From Microbacterium excoecariae (GTDB lineage Bacteria > Actinomycetota > Actinomycetes > Actinomycetales > Microbacteriaceae): DNA of 64,000 bases. Shown here piece after piece: positions 25,418 to 32,989 of this stretch; within the stretch, counting starts at the first letter, position 1, and the number at the start of each line of letters is the position of its first letter. Under the pieces are notes generated by a model. That model saw nothing but the letters and a program-made list of their open reading frames with translations, was not told the DNA's origin and ran no database searches. The stretch spans positions 1,178,001-1,242,000 of the forward strand of contig NZ_JAANCO010000001.1 in the NCBI RefSeq assembly GCF_011326725.1. Direction: 5' to 3'. Made by a program: the position numbers and the translations under genes.

Positions 25418-25885
25418 ATGGAACCCGCCCTCCTCGCCGGCGCCGTGCAGGTCGCCTTCTTCGGTGTGGGTGCCGTTCTCGCGCACATCGACATCCAGCA
25501 CCACCGGTTGCCCAACGCGATCGTGGCGCCGCTCGCGGCGGGACTCGTGGCCGCGGCCGCGGCGGGAGCGGCGTGGGCGGGCGACGCGGCGATCCTCGGG
25601 CGCGCGGTCGCGGGCGGGCTAGCCCTGGGCGCCGCCTACCTCGGGCTCCGCGCCGCCTCGCGCGGCGGGGTCGGCGGCGGCGACGTGAAGTTCGCGGTTC
25701 CCGTCGGCATCCTGCTCGCGTGGGAGGGCTGGGCCGCGCTCGTCCTCGGCGGCGCCCTCGCGTTCGTGATCGCGGGCGCGTGGGCCGGGCTGTTGCTCCT
25801 CACGCGGCGGGCCGGTCGCGAGGAGCGCGTTCCGTTCGGACCGAGCATGATCCTCGGCGCCGCCGCGGGCCTGATCGCGACCTGA
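25418..25885 (+). CDS. A24-family prepilin peptidase (TadV/CpaA-like)
   Basis: Predicted 155-residue membrane aspartic protease that cleaves prepilin leader peptides. The two catalytic aspartates are seen: Asp25 in AHIDIQHHRLPN and Asp89 in the GGGD motif followed by VKFA. The cytoplasmic methyltransferase domain of PilD is absent, so this is the short form typical of Tad/Flp pili or of type II-like systems in Gram-positive bacteria. Four or more hydrophobic segments. The ATG follows TAGCGT by seven bases, implying a leaderless mRNA; a GTG nine bases earlier overlaps that hexamer. No pilin genes are nearby. Confidence 0.85.
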   Translation: MEPALLAGAVQVAFFGVGAVLAHIDIQHHRLPNAIVAPLAAGLVAAAAAGAAWAGDAAILGRAVAGGLALGAAYLGLRAASRGGVGGGDVKFAVPVGILLAWEGWAALVLGGALAFVIAGAWAGLLLLTRRAGREERVPFGPSMILGAAAGLIAT

Positions 25886-25897
25886 CCGCGCACGCGA

Positions 25898-25903
25898 TAG
25901 CGT
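25898..25903 (+). promoter_or_regulatory. -10 hexamer TAGCGT, leaderless start (BrkB-like)
   Basis: The same TAGCGT hexamer as at 25405, again seven bases (GGCGGCC) before an ATG. Confidence 0.55.
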
Positions 25904-25910
25904 GGCGGCC

Positions 25911-26972
25911 ATGGCCAAGATCTGGAATGCGGTGACGGAAGCGATCGCGTGGGTCCTGCGTCTGCGCATCGTGCGAGCCGTGCTCATGTACAACGACCAC
26001 CGGGGCGGCCTCCTCGCCGCCGCGATCACGTTCCGTGCGCTGTTCGCGGTGTTCGCGGCGGTCCTCCTGGGCTTCTCGCTCGCCTCGCTGTGGCTGTCCT
26101 CCCGCAGCGACCTGTGGGACGCGCTCGTCGAGTCGGTGTCCCAGATGGTGCCGGGTCTGTTGAAGACCGACGACACCGACGGCGTGATCGACGTGTCGCA
26201 GATCAGCTCCGCCGGATCCGAGGTCACGATCGCCGGAATCGTCGGAACCTTCGCGCTCCTCTGGGCGCTCATCAGTGCCGTCGGAAACCTCCGGATGTCC
26301 CTCCGCATGATTGCCGGCACGCGGCACGAGAACGACGCGGCGTGGCTGCTCCGTATCCGCGACCTCTTGTTCGCCCTCTCGATCGGCGTGCTCGTGGTCG
26401 CCTCGGCGGTCATCTCGCTCGTCGGCAGCGCCTTCATCGACACCCTGCTGGGGTGGCTGGGGCTCACGGGCGGCGGGCTGAGCGAGTTCTTCACGCGCCT
26501 CGGGGTTCTCATCGTGGCATTCCTCATCAACGCCGTGATGATCGCCTGGCTCTTCGTCCTCCTCTCGGGCGTGCGCGCATCCTTCCGCGCCATCGTCCCG
26601 GGAGCGCTCATCGGGGGAGTCGGTCTTGTCGTCTTGCAGCAGCTGTCGGGCCTGTTCGTCGGGGGCGCCGACAACAATCCGCTGCTCACGTCGTTCGCCT
26701 CGCTTATCGCCCTACTGCTGTGGTTCAACTTCTCGGCGCAGGTCACGCTCATCGCGTCGACCTACATCGTGGTGACGGTGGAGGAGAGCCACAATCGGGT
26801 CGGTTCGCGCTACGGCGCGGAGACCCTCAAGCAACGGGCGGTGCGCTCGGCCGAGCGCGAGGTGCGTGTCGCGGAGGAGGCGCTGCAGGTCGCGCGGCAC
26901 GCCGAGCGAGAAGAACGCGAGCGCACGGCCGAGCGCGAGGAGAAGCTCGCGCACCACGACGCGGCGCGCTGA
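25911..26972 (+). CDS. YihY/BrkB family membrane protein
   Basis: Predicted 353-residue inner-membrane protein of the YihY/virulence factor BrkB family, function unknown. Hydrophobic segments are spread through residues 25-290. Family-like features: LLAAAITFRALFAVFAAVLL near the N-terminus and a second half ending LIALLLWFNFSAQVTLIAS. The last ~60 residues form a highly charged Arg/Glu helix (AEREVRVAEEALQVARHAER), a likely cytoplasmic coiled coil. The ATG follows a -10 hexamer by seven bases. Confidence 0.85.
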   Translation: MAKIWNAVTEAIAWVLRLRIVRAVLMYNDHRGGLLAAAITFRALFAVFAAVLLGFSLASLWLSSRSDLWDALVESVSQMVPGLLKTDDTDGVIDVSQISSAGSEVTIAGIVGTFALLWALISAVGNLRMSLRMIAGTRHENDAAWLLRIRDLLFALSIGVLVVASAVISLVGSAFIDTLLGWLGLTGGGLSEFFTRLGVLIVAFLINAVMIAWLFVLLSGVRASFRAIVPGALIGGVGLVVLQQLSGLFVGGADNNPLLTSFASLIALLLWFNFSAQVTLIASTYIVVTVEESHNRVGSRYGAETLKQRAVRSAEREVRVAEEALQVARHAEREERERTAEREEKLAHHDAAR

Positions 26973-26995
26973 TCCCGCGGGCGCCGGCCGCGGCG

Positions 26996-27001
26996 TACAG
27001 T
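26996..27001 (+). promoter_or_regulatory. -10 hexamer TACAGT, leaderless start
   Basis: TACAGT, six bases (GAGGCC), then the ATG of the small unknown gene. Confidence 0.5.
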
Positions 27002-27007
27002 GAGGCC

Positions 27008-27229
27008 ATGGCAATCGCACGACTGCACCGCGGCCCGCTCGACGGGCAGGTCATTCCCCTGGACGACATCGACGAGACGCGACTGATCGTGCCCTACTCG
27101 GCGGGCCAGCTGGTCTATCAGCGCGCCGGCGAGCTGAGCAACACCGGGCCCGACGACGGTCCCACGGAAGCGCAGTTCTGGTACGTGGAAGAGGAGAACG
27201 ACCTCGTGCCGGACGGCGACGACCGGTGA
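27008..27229 (+). CDS. Small protein of unknown function (73 aa)
   Basis: I do not recognise this gene. It encodes a 73-residue soluble, acidic protein. The visible pattern is an N-terminal RLHRGPLDGQVIPLD segment, a central LIVPYSAGQLVYQRAG and an acidic tail (EEENDLVPDGDDR), consistent with a small beta-rich domain. It is the first gene of a two-gene unit: its stop overlaps the GTG of the CYTH gene. The start at 27008 lies six bases after a -10-like TACAGT, so the transcript is probably leaderless. Confidence 0.7.
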   Translation: MAIARLHRGPLDGQVIPLDDIDETRLIVPYSAGQLVYQRAGELSNTGPDDGPTEAQFWYVEEENDLVPDGDDR

Positions 27230-27825
27230 GTTCTCGCACGATCGAGATCGAGCGAAAGTTCGATGTGGATCCCGGAACGCCCGTCCCGGATTGGTCCACG
27301 ATTCCCGGGGTCGCCAGTGTCTCGGCGGGGGAGGAGCGACACCTCGACGCCACCTACCTGGACACCCCGAGCGCGGACCTCGCGCGCGCCGGCTACGCGT
27401 TGCGCCGCCGCACGGGCGGCCCCGACGCAGGGTGGCACATCAAGGGGCCGCTCGTGGACGGAGGGCGCGTCGAGCTGCACTGGCCGCTCGCCGACGGGGT
27501 GCCGCCGGAGGCCCTGGCGGAGCTCGCGACCCTCACGGACGGATCCGATCTCGCTCCGCTGGCGCGCATCGTGAACGACCGCGTCGCGTACGAGCTGCGC
27601 GACGCGGACGGCGGCGTTCTCGCCGAATTCGTGGACGACCGAGTCGAGACGACCGACGAGCGCTCGGGGACCCGGCGCGCGTGGTGCGAGTGGGAGATCG
27701 AGCTCGGACCCGCCGCTCCCGGCGACCGGGACGCGTTCTTCGCCGAGGTCGAGCGCGTCGCGCTGGCCGCCGGCGCGACGGCGCCCTCGAGCGCCTCGAA
27801 GCTCGCCCGCGCCCTCGGAGCCTAG
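27226..27825 (+). CDS. CYTH domain protein (triphosphate tunnel enzyme-like)
   Basis: Predicted 199-residue member of the CYTH superfamily (adenylate cyclase IV/thiamine triphosphatase-like), which binds triphosphates in a beta-barrel tunnel. The N-terminal signature EIERKF fits the ExExK motif. Further charged tunnel residues occur in YALRRRTGG, GWHIKGP, and WCEWEIEL (an acidic metal-binding stretch). The likely activity is hydrolysis of inorganic or organic triphosphate. The GTG start overlaps the preceding small gene (GTGA). A strong hairpin follows the stop. Confidence 0.88.
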   Translation: MSSRTIEIERKFDVDPGTPVPDWSTIPGVASVSAGEERHLDATYLDTPSADLARAGYALRRRTGGPDAGWHIKGPLVDGGRVELHWPLADGVPPEALAELATLTDGSDLAPLARIVNDRVAYELRDADGGVLAEFVDDRVETTDERSGTRRAWCEWEIELGPAAPGDRDAFFAEVERVALAAGATAPSSASKLARALGA

Positions 27826-27835
27826 GCGCGCAGAA

Positions 27836-27878
27836 ACGACGGCCGGCCCGGATCGCGAGGATCCGGGCCGGCCGTCGT
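27836..27878. terminator. Bidirectional terminator, 19-bp perfect stem
   Basis: ACGACGGCCGGCCCGGATC pairs perfectly with 27860-27878 around a GCGAG loop. It lies between the stops of the convergent CYTH and lpd genes and can serve both. No long T-run follows, as is usual in high-GC actinobacteria. Confidence 0.8.
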
Positions 27879-27892
27879 CTCTGAGGGGGTCG

Positions 27893-29290
27893 TCACATGT
27901 TGATCATGTGACCCGCGAGGCCGTGGAAGCCCTCCTGCAGCGCCTCCGACAGCGTCGGGTGCGTGTGGACGTTACGGGCGGCCTCGAGAGCCGTCAGGTC
28001 CCACTTCTGCGCCAGCGTGAGCTCGGGAAGCAGCTCCGAGACGTCCGGGCCGACCATGTGTGCGCCGAGGAGCTCGAGGTGCTCCGCGTCGGCGATGAGC
28101 TTGACGAAGCCGACCGGCTCGCCGAGGCCGTTGGCCTTGCCGTTGGCGCTGAAGGGGAACTTCGAGACCGTGATCTCGTGTCCCTCCGCGCGGGCCTGCG
28201 CCTCGGTGAGGCCGAAGCTCGCGACCTGCGGCGAGCAGAACGTCGCGCGCGGCATCATGCGGTAGTCGCCCAGCGTCTGCGTCTCGGCCCCCGCGATCGT
28301 CTCGGCCGCCACGACGCCCTGCGCCTCGGCGACGTGGGCGAGCTGCAGCTTCGCGGTGACGTCGCCGATCGCGTAGACGCCGTCGACGTTCGTGCGCATG
28401 TTGTCGTCGATCGCGATCGCGCCGCGGTCCGTGAGCGCCACGCCCGACTTGTCGAGCCCGTAGCCCTCGATGCGCGGCGCGAAGCCGACGGACATGAGGA
28501 CCTTGTCTGCGTCGAGCTCACCCGCCGTGCCGTCCTGCTTCTTGTACGTCACGTGCACGCTCTGGCCGTTGTCGTCGGCCGACGTCACGCCCGTCGACGT
28601 CAGGATGTCGATGCCGAGCTTCTTGTACTGGCGGGCGATCTCCTTCGAGACGTCCGGGTCCTCGTTCGGGAGCACGCGATCGGCGAACTCGACGATCGTG
28701 ACCTTCACGCCGTAGTTCGACAGGACGTACGCGAACTCCATGCCGATCGCGCCGGCGCCGACGATGACGATCGAGCGGGGCAGATCGCGGGAGAGGATCT
28801 GCTCCTCGTAGCTCACGACGTTCTCGCTGAGCGCGATGCCCGGGAGCGAGCGGACGACGGATCCCGTGGAGATGATCACGTTGTCGGCCGTGATGCGCTC
28901 GGTGCCGCCGTCGGATCCGGCGACGTCGATGGTCTTGGCGTCCACGAAGGTGCCGCGACCGGAGTACTCCGTCACCTTGTTCTTCTTCATCAGGAAGTGG
29001 ATGCCCTTGACGTGCGTCTCCGCGACCTTGCGGCTGCGGTCGAACGCCGCGCCGAAGTCGAAGGAGACCTCGCCGGACATGCCGAAGAAGTCGGCCTTGT
29101 GGGTGAAGGTGTGAGCCACCTCCGCGTTCTTGAGGAGGGACTTCGAGGGGATGCACCCCACGTTGAGGCAGACACCGCCCCAGTACTTCTCTTCGATGAT
29201 CGCGGTGTTCAGTCCGAGCTGGGCGCTGCGAACGGCCGCGACGTAACCGCCGGGGCCCGCGCCGAGGATGACGACGTCGTAGTGAGGCAT
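27893..29290 (-). CDS. lpd: Dihydrolipoyl dehydrogenase
   Basis: FAD flavoprotein (465 residues), the E3 subunit that reoxidises lipoamide in 2-oxoacid dehydrogenase complexes and the glycine cleavage system. FAD site [12 protein letters not shown] at 10-21. Redox disulfide Cys41/Cys46 in [16 protein letters not shown] site [14 protein letters not shown]-terminal catalytic His-Glu pair in [12 protein letters not shown]. The ATG follows TAGGCT by seven bases. It lies near the OdhI/GarA-type FHA gene, whose product controls 2-oxoglutarate dehydrogenase in other actinobacteria, a suggestive proximity. Confidence 0.97.
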   Translation of the reverse strand: MPHYDVVILGAGPGGYVAAVRSAQLGLNTAIIEEKYWGGVCLNVGCIPSKSLLKNAEVAHTFTHKADFFGMSGEVSFDFGAAFDRSRKVAETHVKGIHFLMKKNKVTEYSGRGTFVDAKTIDVAGSDGGTERITADNVIISTGSVVRSLPGIALSENVVSYEEQILSRDLPRSIVIVGAGAIGMEFAYVLSNYGVKVTIVEFADRVLPNEDPDVSKEIARQYKKLGIDILTSTGVTSADDNGQSVHVTYKKQDGTAGELDADKVLMSVGFAPRIEGYGLDKSGVALTDRGAIAIDDNMRTNVDGVYAIGDVTAKLQLAHVAEAQGVVAAETIAGAETQTLGDYRMMPRATFCSPQVASFGLTEAQARAEGHEITVSKFPFSANGKANGLGEPVGFVKLIADAEHLELLGAHMVGPDVSELLPELTLAQKWDLTALEAARNVHTHPTLSEALQEGFHGLAGHMINM

Positions 29291-29297
29291 GGCTCTC

Positions 29298-29303
29298 AGC
29301 CTA
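29298..29303 (-). promoter_or_regulatory. -10 hexamer TAGGCT, leaderless start (lpd)
   Basis: On the minus strand TAGGCT, seven bases, then ATG. It lies in the 42-bp gap after the CopC-like gene, so lpd has its own promoter. Confidence 0.55.
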
Positions 29304-29332
29304 ATCGGTTGTGGGCAGACCGATCGCGCGAC

Positions 29333-30061
29333 TTACGAGGCGCGGCGCGAGCGGACGATCAGCCAGACGACGAGGGCGATCAGCGCCAGGACCACGACGC
29401 CGGCGACGATGGCGATCACGATGCCGGCGCTCGCGTCCTCCTCCGGCGCGGCGGCCTCGGGGGTCGGGCTCTCCGAGAGGGAGGTCGTCGCGGACGGCGT
29501 CTCCGACGGCTGGGCGGACTCGGCGGGCGACGTGGTCTCGGACGGCGCGGCCGTTTCCGAGGCCGACGGCGTCGCGGCGGGGGCCCACGCCGAGGTGGCC
29601 TCGAACGTGAAGAGCTGGCTGTCGGCGTGACCGTCGCCGTAGAGCACGCGCCAGACGACCGTGTACTCGCCCGCGGGCGCGCCCTCGGGGTCGAGCGCCT
29701 GCGTCGCGGTGCGCCCCGACACGACGGGGGCGCCGTCGGCGTAGTCGCGGCAGTCCCGGGTGTCGGCGCGGCCCGGATCCGCGATCAGCAGCCCCGCGTC
29801 CTCGCACGTGGCGTCGAAGACGGCGATGTCGGTGGTGCCGTCGCCGGGCGATGCGGGCGGGGTGAGGTCATCGCTGAACGTGAGGGAGACCTCGTCCGGG
29901 AGCTCGGACACGACGGACTCGGACGCGGGGCTGGTCTCCTCCAGCGTGGAGTGCGCCGAGGCGGCCGTGGCCGCGGCGAGCGGCGCCAGAAGAGCGGACA
30001 GCCCGATCGCGAGGAGAACGGCGGTGCGGGAACGGGGGGTCGAGTGCGTGCGATCAGTCAC
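29333..30061 (-). CDS. CopC-like copper-binding surface protein
   Basis: Predicted 242-residue secreted, membrane-anchored protein. A signal peptide (residues 15-37) ends after ATAASA, leaving His as mature residue 1 (HSTLEETSPA), which is the copper-ligating N-terminus of CopC/YcnJ-type domains. Further family features: ELPDEVSLTFSDDL, YTVVWRVLYGDGH. A Ser/Pro/Thr/Glu-rich linker (about 155-205) leads to one C-terminal membrane segment and a short basic tail. No CopD-like partner is adjacent. The GTG start follows TACGGT by six bases. Confidence 0.87.
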   Translation of the reverse strand: MTDRTHSTPRSRTAVLLAIGLSALLAPLAAATAASAHSTLEETSPASESVVSELPDEVSLTFSDDLTPPASPGDGTTDIAVFDATCEDAGLLIADPGRADTRDCRDYADGAPVVSGRTATQALDPEGAPAGEYTVVWRVLYGDGHADSQLFTFEATSAWAPAATPSASETAAPSETTSPAESAQPSETPSATTSLSESPTPEAAAPEEDASAGIVIAIVAGVVVLALIALVVWLIVRSRRAS

Positions 30062-30067
30062 GCCGAT

Positions 30068-30073
30068 ACCGTA
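30068..30073 (-). promoter_or_regulatory. -10 hexamer TACGGT, leaderless GTG start (CopC-like)
   Basis: On the minus strand TACGGT, six bases, then the GTG of the CopC-like gene. Confidence 0.5.
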
Positions 30074-30179
30074 CGCCCCCGGTCCGCGGACCCTCCGTGA
30101 GGCGCGTCAGTTTGTGGGCGAATCGACGCGCGGGAAAGGTCACGGATCGGTTAAGCTGGCCGGAACGGAAGGAGAGCGC

Positions 30180-30674
30180 GTGTCCCAGCAGAATGAGTCG
30201 ATGCACACGATGACGCGGCACATCCCCCGTGTCGGCGGGAACGACGGCACGGGCGATCACACGCAGACGTTCGGCCACGACGCCGACCTGTCGTTTGTCC
30301 CCTTCCAGGGCGAGTTGACGCAGGCGGAGCTCGACGCGGTCGCGGCGCTCCCCTCCGGCGCCGCTTTGCTCCTCGTCCGTTCGGGCCCCGGAGCGGGCGC
30401 GCGGTATTTGCTCGATTCCGAGTCGACCACGGTCGGTCGTCACCCCAACGCGGGGATCTTCTTCGACGACGTCACGGTCTCGCGCCGGCACGCCGAGATC
30501 ACGCGTTCGCGGGCGGGCTTCGAACTCGTCGACCAGCGCTCCCTCAACGGCACGTACGTCAACGGCGAGCGCGTCGATCGGGCGGCGCTCGCGAATGGCG
30601 ACGAGGTGCGCATCGGGAAGTTCCGCACGAACTTCTTCAGCTCGCCGCGCGACCTGCAGGCGACGGCGCACTGA
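30180..30674 (+). CDS. FHA-domain regulator, OdhI/GarA-like
   Basis: Predicted 164-residue forkhead-associated protein. In mycobacteria and corynebacteria this protein, when unphosphorylated, binds and inhibits 2-oxoglutarate dehydrogenase; Ser/Thr kinases switch it off by phosphorylating an N-terminal ETTS motif. Here the FHA domain is at about 75-150 (TTVGRHPNAGIFFDDVTVSRRHAEI in two parts), and the N-terminal region has HTQTFGHDADL with Thr28 and Thr30 in place of the double-Thr motif. GGAAGGAG precedes the GTG start. The ftsR-type gene follows with a TGATG overlap, the conserved actinobacterial arrangement. Confidence 0.88.
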   Translation: MSQQNESMHTMTRHIPRVGGNDGTGDHTQTFGHDADLSFVPFQGELTQAELDAVAALPSGAALLLVRSGPGAGARYLLDSESTTVGRHPNAGIFFDDVTVSRRHAEITRSRAGFELVDQRSLNGTYVNGERVDRAALANGDEVRIGKFRTNFFSSPRDLQATAH

Positions 30675-31366
30675 TGGCGGCCGCGGCCGCGGGCAGGGCG
30701 GCGGCCGCGAGGGTGGACGGCCCGCTCCTGTCGATCGGGCAGGTGCTCTCCAAGCTCCAGCGCGATTTTCCGAAGCTCACTTCGAGCAAGCTGCGCTTCC
30801 TCGAGGTGCAGGGCATCGTCTCGCCGCAGCGCACGACCGCGGGCTATCGCAAGTTCTCGCCGTCCGACCTGGAGCGGTTGCGTCTCGCGCTGACGCTGCA
30901 GCGGGATCACTACATGCCGCTGACCGTGATTCGTGCGGCGCTCGATGACCTCGACGCCGGTCGCACCCCCGATCTGCCCGAGAGCATTGGGCCGGTCCCG
31001 GGAACGCGCTATACGCGGGACGAGCTCCTGCAGGCCGCCGGCGCCCCCGCGCAGCTACTCAACGATGCGTTCAGCCTGGGGCTCATTGAGCCCGCGGCGA
31101 GCTACGACGCCGATGCGCTGGGAATCATGCGATCGCTCGTGGCGCTCGATCATCACGGCATCGACCCGCGCCACGTGCGCGCGATGCGCCAGAGCGCCGA
31201 GCGCGAGGCAGCCCTCATCGAGGTGGCGCTCGCGCCGCTGCTGCGGCGGGCGGACACGCCGTCGCGCGCCCGCGCCCAGGAGCTCGCGCCGCAGCTCGCC
31301 CAGCGCCTCGACGAGGTGCGCGGGATCCTGGTGCGACAGGCGCTCGGGCGGATCCTGCCCGAGTGA
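30674..31366 (+). CDS. ftsR: MerR-family regulator, FtsR-like
   Basis: Predicted 230-residue MerR-type regulator, the counterpart of C. glutamicum FtsR and M. tuberculosis Rv1828, which act on ftsZ and cell division. The N-terminal winged helix reads SIGQVLSKLQ, SSKLRFLEVQGIVSPQRT and GYRKFSPSDLERLRL. The C-terminal half is helical with an effector or dimer role. It overlaps the FHA gene stop by one base. The name rests on the family and on its place directly after the OdhI/GarA-type gene. A DUF151 gene that follows in other actinobacteria is missing. Confidence 0.85.
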   Translation: MAAAAAGRAAAARVDGPLLSIGQVLSKLQRDFPKLTSSKLRFLEVQGIVSPQRTTAGYRKFSPSDLERLRLALTLQRDHYMPLTVIRAALDDLDAGRTPDLPESIGPVPGTRYTRDELLQAAGAPAQLLNDAFSLGLIEPAASYDADALGIMRSLVALDHHGIDPRHVRAMRQSAEREAALIEVALAPLLRRADTPSRARAQELAPQLAQRLDEVRGILVRQALGRILPE

Positions 31367-31428
31367 CGGCGCGGGGTCACGATTCATAACGCTTGCGAGA
31401 CACGCCGCCGGTTCGGGCGCGGATGTCG

Positions 31429-31457
31429 TTGATGGTGCACCCGGTGCGCCGTACTGT
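31429..31457 (+). promoter_or_regulatory. Promoter TTGATG-N17-TACTGT
   Basis: A near-consensus sigma-70-type promoter: -35 TTGATG at 31429-31434, 17-base spacer and -10 TACTGT at 31452-31457. It drives the second MerR gene, whose leader carries GAGAGGAAG. Confidence 0.65.
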
Positions 31458-31484
31458 GGGGGAGACCCCGAAGAGAGGAAGACG

Positions 31485-32027
31485 ATGAGCGCGGGATACC
31501 CCGATCAGGGCGGCTTCGCCGTCGATCTTCTCTTCACCGACGGCCTGCCGAAGCTCGACCCCGAGATGGGGTACCGCGGAGCGGTCGCCGCCAAGGCGGC
31601 GGGAATCACCTACCGCCAGCTCGACTATTGGGCCCGGACCGAACTCGTCCTTCCGACGATTCGCGGAGCGCAGGGATCCGGCTCGCAGCGCCTCTACGGT
31701 TTCCGCGACATCCTCGTGCTCAAGCTCGTCAAGCGGCTGCTCGACACGGGAATCTCCCTGCAGCAGATCCGCGTCGCGGTCGAGCAGCTCCGCGCGGCGG
31801 GGATCCGCGATCTCGCGGGAACGACGCTCATGAGCGACGGGGCGTCGGTGTACCTGTGCACCTCGAACGACGAGGTGATCGATCTGGTCAGCCGCGGGCA
31901 GGGCGTGTTCGGCATCGCCGTCGGCAAGGTCCTGCGCGAGGTCGAGTCCACGCTGGTGGAGTTCGACCCCACCGCCCCCGACCCCGTCGATGAGCTCGCC
32001 GCCCGTCGCGCGAAGAAGACCGCCTAA
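31485..32027 (+). CDS. Second MerR-family regulator (Rv1830/Cg1633-like)
   Basis: Predicted 180-residue MerR-type regulator. The HTH reads AGITYRQLDYWARTELVLPTIR, then SGSQRLYGFRDILVLKLVKRLLDTGISLQQIR in the wing and following helix. The C-terminal part (GASVYLCTSNDEVIDL, GQGVFGIAVGKVLREVE) is shared with Rv1830-type regulators, which are linked to growth and cell division in mycobacteria. It follows the FHA-ftsR pair in the conserved order but has its own promoter. A long palindrome terminates the unit. Confidence 0.85.
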   Translation: MSAGYPDQGGFAVDLLFTDGLPKLDPEMGYRGAVAAKAAGITYRQLDYWARTELVLPTIRGAQGSGSQRLYGFRDILVLKLVKRLLDTGISLQQIRVAVEQLRAAGIRDLAGTTLMSDGASVYLCTSNDEVIDLVSRGQGVFGIAVGKVLREVESTLVEFDPTAPDPVDELAARRAKKTA

Positions 32028-32035
32028 GACGCGTC

Positions 32036-32083
32036 GCGTACGCGAAGCGGGGCGCCCCGCGGGGCGCCCCGCTTCGCGTACGC
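32036..32083. terminator. 48-bp perfect palindrome, bidirectional terminator
   Basis: A fully self-complementary sequence with arms GCGTACGCGAAGCGGGGCGC... on both sides of 32059/32060. It lies between the convergent MerR and ParA-like genes and can form a 21-bp stem with a six-base loop on either strand. Confidence 0.75.
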
Positions 32084-32089
32084 GGTCGG

Positions 32090-32905
32090 TTATCCCGCCT
32101 GCGGGCCGTTCTCCGGCACGGGCACGTGTCCGGCCTCCACGATGCGATCGAGGAGGCGGTCGAAGTCGGCCGCGAGCTCCTGCGCGCTCTCGCCCGGCCA
32201 CACGTGCAGGGGCTTCGCGGCGCCCTGGGCCTGCTGGAGCGAGGTGCGCTCGGGGAGCTGCGGCTCGAGCACGAGGTCGCCGAACATGTCGCGCAGCTCC
32301 TTGATGCGGAACTGGTGCTCGACCGACTGCGGGCGCACCCGGTTGACGATGATGCCGAGCGGCTGGAGACGCGAGGAGAGGCCGCGGCGGATCTCCTCGA
32401 TCGCGCGGAGCGCGCGGTCGGCTGCGGCGACCGAGAACAGGCCCGGCTCCGTGACGACCGCGACGCGGTCGCTCGCCGCCCACGCCGTGCGGGTCAGCGC
32501 GTTGAGGGAGGGGGCGCAGTCGATGAGGACGAGGTCGTACTCGTCCTCGAGCATCGCGAGCGCCTCCTCCATCTTCCAGACATCGCGCACCGAGGGGTGG
32601 GGCCCGTCGTAGTTGATGGCCGACGGGCTGCCGAGCATGATGTCGATCGTGCCGGGGTGGACCTTGGTCCACCCGCTCGAGGCGATCGCCTGACGGACCG
32701 TCTTCTCCTTGGGGTTCTCGAGCACGTCGGCGACGTTCAGTCGCCCGGCCGTGTTGACGTCGAGGCCCGTGGAGACATCCGACTGCGGGTCGAGGTCGAC
32801 GATGAGCGTCCGAATGCCGCGCGCGAACGCGGCCGACGCGAGGCCCAGGGTCACCGTCGTCTTGCCGACGCCGCCCTTCAGTGAACTGACGCTGAGTACG
32901 TGCAC
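32090..32905 (-). CDS. ParA-family ATPase
   Basis: Predicted 271-residue deviant-Walker ATPase of the ParA/MinD family. P-loop KGGVGKTT at residues 10-17, switch DLDPQSDVSTGL at 37-48 and Walker B LVLIDCAPSLNALT. There is no parB nearby, so this is an orphan member; roles may be positioning of a cargo (chromosome region, protein cluster or division site). It is next to pyc, transcribed divergently. The GTG start lies six bases after TAGCGT, implying a leaderless mRNA. Confidence 0.88.
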   Translation of the reverse strand: MHVLSVSSLKGGVGKTTVTLGLASAAFARGIRTLIVDLDPQSDVSTGLDVNTAGRLNVADVLENPKEKTVRQAIASSGWTKVHPGTIDIMLGSPSAINYDGPHPSVRDVWKMEEALAMLEDEYDLVLIDCAPSLNALTRTAWAASDRVAVVTEPGLFSVAAADRALRAIEEIRRGLSSRLQPLGIIVNRVRPQSVEHQFRIKELRDMFGDLVLEPQLPERTSLQQAQGAAKPLHVWPGESAQELAADFDRLLDRIVEAGHVPVPENGPQAG

Positions 32906-32911
32906 ACGCCT

Positions 32912-32917
32912 ACGCTA
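32912..32917 (-). promoter_or_regulatory. -10 hexamer TAGCGT, leaderless GTG start (ParA-like)
   Basis: On the minus strand TAGCGT, then AGGCGT, then GTG. The same AGGCGT-GTG junction occurs at the prenyl synthase gene (49598). Confidence 0.55.
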
Positions 32918-32925
32918 CCGTCCCC

Positions 32926-32931
32926 TAGGCT
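32926..32931 (+). promoter_or_regulatory. Candidate -10 (TAGGCT) for pyc
   Basis: TAGGCT gives a leader of about 50 bases before pyc. The leader holds a perfect 20-bp palindrome and a GAGGGAGG ribosome site. Confidence 0.5.
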
Positions 32932-32945
32932 GTGAGCCATCCGGG

Positions 32946-32965
32946 CCCGCCGATTAATCGGCGGG
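32946..32965. promoter_or_regulatory. Perfect 20-bp palindrome in the pyc leader, candidate operator
   Basis: CCCGCCGATTAATCGGCGGG lies just downstream of the predicted pyc transcription start and before the ribosome site. The AT core (ATTAAT) is rare in this genome. It could bind a dimeric repressor, or fold as a 7-bp hairpin in the RNA. Confidence 0.5.
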
Positions 32966-32989
32966 AAATCCCGCAGCCGAGGGAGGCTC

